DNA from: an uncultured Petrimonas sp. | GTDB lineage: Bacteria > Bacteroidota > Bacteroidia > Bacteroidales > Dysgonomonadaceae | Length of the DNA stretch: 10,821 nucleotides | Assembly: GCA_934621705.1 (NCBI GenBank) | Contig: CAKTUP010000067.1 | Span: 1-10,821, forward strand | Reading direction: 5' to 3' | Part shown: one piece after another, positions 1 through 5,530 of the stretch | Layout of the letters: every line of letters starts with the position of its first letter | Numbering within the stretch: position 1 is the stretch's first letter | Made by a program: the position numbers and the translations under genes | Notes under the pieces: model-generated | The model's input: only the letters and a program-made list of their open reading frames with translations | The model's database searches: none | Told to the model about the DNA's origin: nothing

Positions 1-878
1 GCGGGAACAGCCTCTTCGCGTTTGCCTTGCAGGCCGCACTCGAAACTGACGTATTTGTCGTATCCAAGCAATTTCAGGCCTTTAAAACCGTTCACGTAAT
101 TATCGGCTTCGCCGTCTTCGCCCGGCATACTGCGGCGTTTGCGGCTGGCCATGTGCACGTGTTGCAAGTATTTTCCGGCCGATAGGAACGCTGCCATGTC
201 GCAGGTTTCTTCCCACGTCATGTGCCAAAAATCGCCCAGGCAGGTTACACCAGGGTTGTCGATATCGCGGCAAATGGAAGCCGCATCGCCAACCTGACGG
301 AGATAAAACGCTTCGCGGCGGTTAAGCGGTTCCAGAATAACGGTTGTGCCGTATTTCTGTGCCGTATTTCCCATTTCGTTAAACTGCTCGCACAAAAAGT
401 CGCGCGTTTCCTGCGTGTGCGGCATTACGGGAACCTGCGAATTGAACGCCGGAACAATAATCACTCCCGTGGAGCCGAGTTCACCGCCCAGAATAATGAG
501 TTCCTCCATCGTATCGCGGCATTTTTTGCGGATTGCGGGATCGGTAGAAAGAATAAATCCTTCAAAACCGGCGCAAATAGCGCTAACCTTTATGTTTCGC
601 CCTTTCAACGCATCTTTGAACTCCTGCATTCTGGCTTTCATTCCTCTTCCGTGAGGCTCGAAACCAACAACGCCGTGTTTTTCCATAAAATCGAACTTCT
701 CGTTCAGGTTGGCGCCGGGAGCGGTTCCTTCCTGAAACGATATTTTGAGTTCGGCTTTAATGGGATAAACGGGTGCGCCTTTCGATTCGCAACCTGCAGC
801 CGAGAGCGAGTTCCCTACCCCGATAACGGCGGCTCCGGCCAGCGATGTTTTTAAGAATTTTCTTCTGTCTATAGTCAT
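1..878 (-). CDS. Tat-exported TIM-barrel sugar isomerase/epimerase (partial, C-terminus off left edge)
   Basis: The frame is open from an ATG at 878 to the left edge: 292 codons plus two bases. Residues 1-30 form a Tat signal with twin arginines (RRKFLK, 5-10), an Ala/Gly-rich hydrophobic stretch and AAGC at 27-30, which is only a weak lipobox. The rest matches the AP-endonuclease-2/xylose-isomerase-like TIM barrel (sugar phosphate isomerase/epimerase group). Candidate metal ligands are E183 (ILEPLNR), D216 (LGDFWHM), H242 (HVHMA) and E280 (SFECG). Their spacing (33, 26, 38) is close to that of the metal ligands of D-tagatose/D-psicose 3-epimerases (33, 26, 35). The likely role is a metal-dependent epimerase, isomerase or keto-sugar lyase acting outside the cytoplasm; the substrate is unknown. 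It is probably the last or a late gene of the operon starting upstream at 4022, separated from the exported oxidoreductase by a repeat-filled gap. Fold and export are well supported; the reaction is inference. Confidence 0.88.
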   Translation of the reverse strand, partial: MTIDRRKFLKTSLAGAAVIGVGNSLSAAGCESKGAPVYPIKAELKISFQEGTAPGANLNEKFDFMEKHGVVGFEPHGRGMKARMQEFKDALKGRNIKVSAICAGFEGFILSTDPAIRKKCRDTMEELIILGGELGSTGVIIVPAFNSQVPVMPHTQETRDFLCEQFNEMGNTAQKYGTTVILEPLNRREAFYLRQVGDAASICRDIDNPGVTCLGDFWHMTWEETCDMAAFLSAGKYLQHVHMASRKRRSMPGEDGEADNYVNGFKGLKLLGYDKYVSFECGLQGKREEAVP

Positions 879-881
879 TTT

Positions 882-916
882 TTAGCTATTGGCTTTTAGC
901 TGTTAGCTATTGGCTT
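882..916 (+). repeat. Degenerate heptamer array, five TTRGCTN units
   Basis: Five consecutive 7-bp units are read on the plus strand: TTAGCTA, TTGGCTT, TTAGCTG, TTAGCTA, TTGGCTT. All fit TTRGCTN. The first two units recur as units four and five, giving a 15-bp direct repeat with a 21-bp period (882-896 and 903-917). The array lies three bases from the isomerase start codon at 878, so in the mRNA it occupies the place of the ribosome-binding region. Confidence 0.8.
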
Positions 917-988
917 TGTGTTGAGCCGATTGAGTTTGTAGTAATTATTGAAGTTTTTTTTCGATAAGTTTTCCAATATTCAACTACA

Positions 989-1016
989 TTGCCAACCGCC
1001 AAAAGCCAATAGCTAA
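989..1016 (-). repeat. Degenerate heptamer array, four TTRGCNN units, opposite orientation
   Basis: On the minus strand four 7-bp units follow one another: TTAGCTA (1016-1010), TTGGCTT (1009-1003), TTGGCGG (1002-996), TTGGCAA (995-989). They belong to the same repeat family as the array at 882-916 but run in the opposite direction; the two outermost units of each array pair to make the perfect inverted repeat. The array begins 10 bases past the stop codon of the exported oxidoreductase. Confidence 0.72.
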
Positions 1017-1026
1017 AAGCAATTTT

Positions 1027-2403
1027 TTATTTCTGCGCACTGCCGGGTACCTGAACGGTGAATCCCGACATATCCATTTTACCGATATTCAAATCTTTGG
1101 GCGTATAATCGAGTTGAGCAGCGATCATCGTATCCCAACTGGTTTCCTGTCCCGTGTAAGCCGCTTCGCGTCCCATAATGGCTGCCATGTTCGACACTCC
1201 GGTTTCGGAAGCTTGTTCGATGGGTTTGTTTCCGCGGATGCAGTTGATCAGGTTCACGTGTTCCAGCGTGTACGGGTCGGTTTGTTTGAAATTGGCTTTT
1301 TCGGCTTCGCCGTCGTATTGCCAAACTACGTTTCCGGCCAAATCCTTGATCACGTGGCCGCCTTGGCTTGTCCACGAACCTTTTGTTCCCTGGATAAACT
1401 CGCTTACGTTGTTGGCGCATCCGTCAATCTGACGACACATACTGTGCAGGTGGATTCCGTTTTCCATCGTGAAATCTACGCTGAAGTTGTCGTACTGGTC
1501 GCCGGTTACACGACGCTGGCGCGAACCGAAAGCAACCGCTTTCACCGGTCTTAAGCCTGAGAACCAAGTAAACACGTCGATATTGTGAACGTGTTGTTCA
1601 ACAATGTGGTCGCCCGATAACCATTTCCAGTTTACCCAGTCGCGAACCATAAATTCGAAATCGTTCCACGCCGGTTGACGGTCGCGATACCACAACATGC
1701 TTTGGTTCCAATAAACCACACCACCGGTAATTTCGCCGATAAGTCCGTTCATTATCTGTTTGTACGACTCAACATACGAGCGTTGGTGATGACGCTGCGT
1801 TCCGGTAACAACGCTTAAGTTTTTTGCCTGAGCTTGTTTGGCGGTGGCAATCAGCGTGCGATAGCCTACTGCATCAACACAAACCGGTTTTTCCAGGAAG
1901 CAGTGCTTGCCTTGTTCCACAGCATATTTGAAATGCTCGGGACGGAAAAACGGAGGCGTACAATCGATCAACACATCAATTCCGCTGTCGATAACCTGTT
2001 TGTATGCATCTAAGCCCACAAAACGCTTATCGGCCGGAATATCGATGTTCTTATCTGCTTTCAATTTATCGGCAAGGCCGTTAACCCTGTCTTCAAATAC
2101 GTCGCCCAACGCAACAATGGTTACACCGTTTGCAGCATTGAGGAAATTCATGGCCGCGCCCGAACCTCTTCCTCCGCAACCTACTACTCCGGCTTTCAGT
2201 TCCTTTCCGTCGGTTGCCAGGTCCACTAACTCAGGCACATAATACGTTCCGGGTTCTTTCAACGGAACAATGGCGCCTTTCTTTTCTCCGCCGCTGCACG
2301 ATGTCAAAAATCCGGTCGTGCCGGTACCGATAACTCCTACCGCTCCTGCAACTGCAGAGCTTTTCAGGAATGACCTTCTTGATAAGTTATTCTCTTTTTT
2401 CAT
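1027..2403 (-). CDS. Tat-exported Gfo/Idh/MocA-family oxidoreductase, predicted lipoprotein
   Basis: This 458-residue protein starts with a textbook Tat motif (SRRSFLK, 8-14), a hydrophobic stretch and a good lipobox LTSC with Cys36, so it should be folded with cofactor, exported and lipid-anchored. The residues after Cys36 (SGGEKK) are not the acidic-rich signal linked to surface display, which suggests a periplasmic-facing position. The NAD(P)-binding Rossmann motif is VGCGGRG (74-80); the family's catalytic Lys is in EKP (171-173); a His/Asp cluster EQHVHNIDVFTW (269-280) sits where the family's catalytic acid/base region is expected. Such enzymes oxidise or reduce sugar hydroxyls or keto groups. 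Zymomonas glucose-fructose oxidoreductase is a precedent for Tat export with tightly bound NADP. The gene starts 26 bp after the cytochrome-SUMF1 gene, so co-transcription is very likely. It does not resemble GH109 closely by eye. Substrate unknown. Confidence 0.92.
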   Translation of the reverse strand: MKKENNLSRRSFLKSSAVAGAVGVIGTGTTGFLTSCSGGEKKGAIVPLKEPGTYYVPELVDLATDGKELKAGVVGCGGRGSGAAMNFLNAANGVTIVALGDVFEDRVNGLADKLKADKNIDIPADKRFVGLDAYKQVIDSGIDVLIDCTPPFFRPEHFKYAVEQGKHCFLEKPVCVDAVGYRTLIATAKQAQAKNLSVVTGTQRHHQRSYVESYKQIMNGLIGEITGGVVYWNQSMLWYRDRQPAWNDFEFMVRDWVNWKWLSGDHIVEQHVHNIDVFTWFSGLRPVKAVAFGSRQRRVTGDQYDNFSVDFTMENGIHLHSMCRQIDGCANNVSEFIQGTKGSWTSQGGHVIKDLAGNVVWQYDGEAEKANFKQTDPYTLEHVNLINCIRGNKPIEQASETGVSNMAAIMGREAAYTGQETSWDTMIAAQLDYTPKDLNIGKMDMSGFTVQVPGSAQK

Positions 2404-2429
2404 GTCTATAAATTTGTTTTAGAAAAGTT

Positions 2430-4022
2430 TTATTTTGTATTTATTGAACTGTCAGGTTCGCACACAACGCGGAATCCGATGCCTTTTATGTCGGAATACC
2501 ACCAGATACTTTTGGGTTGTTGCGGGTCGGTTTTTAACCAGTCGTCATGCCGGGTGTGGCTACGTGCGGCAGAACGAACATCGGCAGCATCCGACAGATA
2601 GCTTCCGCCTCTTACCACCCACTCTTCTCCTTGTGTTACCAACGGATTATTCGTATTTCCGCTTCTTTTTCCGTAAGCGGCTTCGTCGTATTTGTCGGCC
2701 GTGTATTCCATCACGTTTCCGAGCATATTCTTTAATCCAAACGGATTGGACAATACCAGCGATGGTTCCTGTGTGCGGTTATCGCTGTTTTTGCTGTAGA
2801 TAACAAATGCGCTGATGCTGTCTGTTTTCGCGGGGAAGAATCGTCGCATAAATCCTTCGTCGGAGAAATCTTTGGGGCTTCCCGTAAAGAAGTATGGCGT
2901 TTGTGTTCCTCCGCGTGCAGCGTATTCCCATTCGGCTTCGGTGGGCAGACGGTATTTCTTGCCTGTTTTCTGCGACAGCCACTGGCAGAATGTTTCTGCG
3001 GCATAGTGCGTCATCGTGATGGCCGGCCTGTCGCCCGAACCCCAACCTTGATCGGGAAATCCGAACGGCGCCGTGGGGCCTGAAATGGCATCCACTCCCA
3101 TTGCCCTGAGGTTATTTTCGTAAACTACTTCGGGAGAAGTTCTTCCTTCAGTCAGAGTATTTGCAATAAATGCCCAGTATTGATCCCAAGTGGTTTCCAC
3201 TTCGGCCATAAAGAACGGGCTTACCGTTACTTCGTGCTGCGGCGCTTCGTCGGGTTTGTGGAACGGTTCTTTGGGCGAGCTTCCCATCGTGAAAGTGCCG
3301 CCGGGTATAGCCTTCATATTAAACGAAATGGGCGTTCCCGGAATCTGTTCCGTATAGTTTTCAAAAGCAGTAATCACGGCCGGTTCTTTGAAGAACGAGC
3401 TTGAATCAACAGCCGCACCGGCTTTAAAACCGGGTATGCCAACCATTTGTCCGTGCGAATAGTTGGGATTGTAGTGGCCGGCATCGAGGTGGCAGCTGAT
3501 GCATTGGAGGTTTAACTTTTCGTGATTCTCGTCGTAATACATGTGCGCCGTGATGCCGTCGTCGGTAATTCCCTGAGGGAATAAATTCTGATGGCATTTA
3601 ACGCAAGACTCGTTGGGAATATATTTAACGGCATGTTCGAGTTCCGATTTTTTGTCCCAATCGAAATCGGCGCTGTCCTTGGTAATAAAACCCCATACGT
3701 CGCGGATACCCAAAGCGGCTTTAGCCGTATAGTGCGCCCACGTATCGTCTTTTGGCGGAAGATGGCAATCAACGCAGTTGACCATAACGCCACTCCCGTT
3801 GTTTACGTGAACAGACAATTTCCAGCTTTCTTCGGCGTGAGGATGAACGTGACACATCATACACGACTCGTTGGTGGAAAAATACACAGATGTTTGATAT
3901 AATGCTCCGATTAAAATTATGCCTATGGCAATACCTAACAACAAAATAAAACCTTTGCGCTGATGAAATTTTTTACGGTTTTTTTTGTGCTGAGTATCAT
4001 AGATGTTTTTAGATTTAGCCAT
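2430..4022 (-). CDS. Membrane tetraheme NrfH/NapC-like cytochrome c fused to a SUMF1-like domain
   Basis: The 530-residue protein has a basic N-terminus and one membrane helix (about 24-48), then four c-type heme motifs CXXCH: CMMCH 54-58, CVDCH 83-87, CVKCH 140-144 and CISCH 174-178. Single anchor plus four hemes in under 200 residues is the NapC/NirT/NrfH layout, a family that exchanges electrons between menaquinol and periplasmic partners. The first motif is followed by V-H where NrfH has a Met (CXXCHxM). Residues about 235-522 are a SUMF1/FGE-sulfatase fold: IPGGTFTMGS (239-248), LPTEAEWEYAARGG (359-372), GNVMEY (435-440), VVRGGSY (469-475), GFRVV (516-520). The two cysteines of true formylglycine-generating enzymes, just after RGGSY, are absent (LSDAADVRSAARS). 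It is the first gene after a 133-bp AT-rich gap and is followed at 26 bp by the exported oxidoreductase. Architecture is clear; partner and function are unknown. Confidence 0.93.
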   Translation of the reverse strand: MAKSKNIYDTQHKKNRKKFHQRKGFILLLGIAIGIILIGALYQTSVYFSTNESCMMCHVHPHAEESWKLSVHVNNGSGVMVNCVDCHLPPKDDTWAHYTAKAALGIRDVWGFITKDSADFDWDKKSELEHAVKYIPNESCVKCHQNLFPQGITDDGITAHMYYDENHEKLNLQCISCHLDAGHYNPNYSHGQMVGIPGFKAGAAVDSSSFFKEPAVITAFENYTEQIPGTPISFNMKAIPGGTFTMGSSPKEPFHKPDEAPQHEVTVSPFFMAEVETTWDQYWAFIANTLTEGRTSPEVVYENNLRAMGVDAISGPTAPFGFPDQGWGSGDRPAITMTHYAAETFCQWLSQKTGKKYRLPTEAEWEYAARGGTQTPYFFTGSPKDFSDEGFMRRFFPAKTDSISAFVIYSKNSDNRTQEPSLVLSNPFGLKNMLGNVMEYTADKYDEAAYGKRSGNTNNPLVTQGEEWVVRGGSYLSDAADVRSAARSHTRHDDWLKTDPQQPKSIWWYSDIKGIGFRVVCEPDSSINTK

Positions 4023-4100
4023 CTATCTCTTAATTAGTGAATTAAATTATTTAATTGATATTTTTAAATAAGTGTAAAACAAAAAGATATGTTTTGCCTG

Positions 4101-4108
4101 CAAATATA
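4101..4108 (-). promoter_or_regulatory. Candidate Bacteroidota -7 promoter box upstream of the cytochrome-SUMF1 gene
   Basis: The minus strand reads TATATTTG, an exact match to the Bacteroidota sigma-ABfr -7 consensus TAnnTTTG. It lies in an AT-rich gap (4023-4154) and would give a leader of roughly 70 bases before the ATG at 4022. No clear TTG-type -33 element is at the expected distance, and AT-rich DNA yields chance matches, so this is a candidate only. If real, the three envelope genes have their own transcript. Confidence 0.35.
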
Positions 4109-4154
4109 TGAATTTTTAATTGTATATCGATTTATTTTTTATTAAAAAACCAAT

Positions 4155-5321
4155 TTAATCAATCCATTTTTGCCATTTGTTATCGTGAGCGCTGCCCGAA
4201 GCCACCATAGTTTCCACGAATTGCATTCCACGAACTCCGTCGTAAACGGTGGGGAAATCCAACATTTTTTCATCCGGGGCTTCGCCTTTTCTTTTAGCCA
4301 TAACGGTAAGTGCGAAGTTTCGGTAAATGTTGGCAAATGCCTCTATAAATCCTTCGGGATGGCCGGCGGGCGTTCTCGTGTTCCACCGGGCCAAATCGCT
4401 CATATATTCGTTGCTGCCCATATAAAGCTCTTCCGTCGGCCTATCTTCCCATCTCAAAATCAATCGGTTCGGATCCATCTGGCGCCACTCCATACCTCCT
4501 TTTTCGCCGTAAACCCTGACACGGATATTGTTGGCTTCTCCGGTGGCAATTTGAGTGGCCATCAATACGCCCGCCACACCGTTTTCGAAACGCAGAAGCG
4601 CGGCTCCGTCATCATCTACGGGGCGTCCTTCGACGAATGTTCGTAGATCGGCACAGATTTCCTCCACCTTAAGTCCTGTAATGTATTCGGCCAAGTGCCA
4701 GGCATGGGTTCCCACATCACCCATGGTTCCGGCTTTTCCGGTGCGGGCGGGATCGGTGCGCCATCCGGCGTTGTTTCCGCCCAGGATCTCTATTCTTTTC
4801 GACAGCCATCCTTGCGTGTATTCCACGTAAACCCTTCTAAGCTTTCCGATTTTACCTTCGGCAATTCTTGCTTTGGCTTCTTTCACAGCCGGATAACCGG
4901 AATAAACGTGCGTGAGAGCCAGTGTAAGCCCGGTTTCTTCTACTTTCTTTTGAAGTATTTTGGCTTCTTCCAGCGAGAAAGTTATGGGTTTGTCGATAAC
5001 CACATGGAAACCTTTTTCCAGCGCCATCATGGCGGGTTCGAAATGCCATTTGTTTGGAGTAACAATAGTTACAAAATCCATTCGTTCATCTTCCGGCAGT
5101 TGCATTTCTTTTTCGAACATTTCGTGATAATCAACGTAGATTCGGTTTTCCGGAAGAAAATAGGACTTCCCGGATGCTTTTGATTCTTCGGGATTGGAGC
5201 TGAAACAGCCGCATACCAGCTCTATAAGGTTATCCATAAAGGCCGCACTACGGTGAATTGGACCAATAAATGAGTCATTGCCACCGCCGATCATGCCCAT
5301 TTTGAGTTTTTTTTGTTGCAT
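4155..5321 (-). CDS. Cytoplasmic Gfo/Idh/MocA-family oxidoreductase
   Basis: From the ATG at 5321 the protein has 388 residues and no signal sequence. The N-terminal Rossmann nucleotide-binding motif is MIGGGNDSFIG (10-20) followed by HR, typical of one dehydrogenase subgroup; DKP (110-112) is the variant of the EKP motif carrying the catalytic Lys; GDVGTHAWHLAEY (201-213) is the C-terminal-domain active-site His region. The likely job is NAD(P)-dependent oxidation or reduction of a sugar, inositol or keto-sugar derivative in the cytoplasm. An upstream in-frame ATG at 5372 would add 17 residues encoded by very AT-rich DNA (MSLLILINQIIYQQINP). That stretch looks like untranslated leader, and the family normally begins a few residues before the glycine-rich motif, so 5321 is preferred. 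The downstream gene is the cytochrome-SUMF1 fusion on the same strand, 132 bp away. A cytoplasmic stage of the same pathway as the exported oxidoreductase is plausible but unproven. Confidence 0.9.
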   Translation of the reverse strand: MQQKKLKMGMIGGGNDSFIGPIHRSAAFMDNLIELVCGCFSSNPEESKASGKSYFLPENRIYVDYHEMFEKEMQLPEDERMDFVTIVTPNKWHFEPAMMALEKGFHVVIDKPITFSLEEAKILQKKVEETGLTLALTHVYSGYPAVKEAKARIAEGKIGKLRRVYVEYTQGWLSKRIEILGGNNAGWRTDPARTGKAGTMGDVGTHAWHLAEYITGLKVEEICADLRTFVEGRPVDDDGAALLRFENGVAGVLMATQIATGEANNIRVRVYGEKGGMEWRQMDPNRLILRWEDRPTEELYMGSNEYMSDLARWNTRTPAGHPEGFIEAFANIYRNFALTVMAKRKGEAPDEKMLDFPTVYDGVRGMQFVETMVASGSAHDNKWQKWID

Positions 5322-5415
5322 AGGGTTGATTTGTTGATAAATAATTTGATTAATTAAAATTAGAAGACTCAATGATAAATTATTATTAAGAAGTAATAAG
5401 AGATTGTTAGAATCA

Positions 5416-5423
5416 CAAATTTA
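5416..5423 (-). promoter_or_regulatory. Candidate -7 promoter box for the cytoplasmic Gfo/Idh/MocA gene
   Basis: The minus strand reads TAAATTTG, an exact TAnnTTTG match, about 95 bases upstream of the start at 5321 inside the 209-bp divergent intergenic region 5322-5530. No -33 TTG element is evident at the right spacing. The same gap must also hold the plus-strand promoter of the acyl-CoA synthetase, for which I found no clean match. Confidence 0.3.
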
Positions 5424-5517
5424 ATAATTTTATCGTAAATAGCAGAAAATTGACACTTTTTTATAATAAATCCAAACAAACAATCCATTAACTTATTTGT
5501 TTCAATAATTAAAACAA

Positions 5518-5523
5518 AGAGGT
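5518..5523 (+). promoter_or_regulatory. Shine-Dalgarno-like site (AGAGGT) of the acyl-CoA synthetase
   Basis: AGAGGT lies seven bases before the ATG at 5531 and fixes that start. It stands out because most other genes here have only A/T-rich leaders with little Shine-Dalgarno character. Confidence 0.55.
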
Positions 5524-5530
5524 AACAATA

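Larger units (their letters stand above)
880..1018. repeat. Intergenic repeat element bounded by an 18-bp perfect inverted repeat
   Basis: The arms ttttagctattggctttt (880-897) and aaaagccaatagctaaaa (1001-1018) are exact reverse complements. They enclose about 103 bp and fill nearly the whole gap between two co-directional genes. Inside, inward-facing stretches such as tgtagtaattattg (plus strand) and tgtagttgaatattgg (minus strand) are imperfectly similar, so the symmetry may extend inward. No convincing target-site duplication is visible, and there is no coding capacity. It could be a MITE-like or other dispersed intergenic element, or an RNA structure affecting expression of the downstream isomerase. 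Confidence 0.75.

Noticed and set aside
222..854. 210-residue plus-strand open frame
   Set aside because: It is antisense to the exported TIM-barrel epimerase, whose frame carries a Tat signal and conserved metal ligands; the plus-strand product has no recognisable motif.
1114..1554. 146-residue plus-strand open frame
   Set aside because: It is antisense to the exported Gfo/Idh/MocA gene and low in recognisable protein features; a shadow of a well-supported CDS.
2430..3320. Reading the SUMF1 half as a working sulfatase-maturation enzyme
   Set aside because: The catalytic Cys pair is missing and no sulfatase gene is present in the window.
4130..4150. TTTTTTA/TAAAAAA symmetry just past the cytoplasmic Gfo/Idh/MocA stop, a possible terminator
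   Set aside because: The stem would be entirely A-T with no GC core; chance symmetry in AT-rich DNA is more likely.
5322..5372. Seventeen-residue N-terminal extension of the cytoplasmic Gfo/Idh/MocA protein
   Set aside because: The DNA is AT-rich leader-like, the extra residues resemble no family feature, and the ATG at 5321 is correctly placed before the glycine-rich loop.
5450..5467. TTGACA and TATAAT in the divergent intergenic region, resembling a sigma-70 promoter
   Set aside because: The two boxes are only 6 bases apart, far from the required 16-18, and Bacteroidota use a different consensus.
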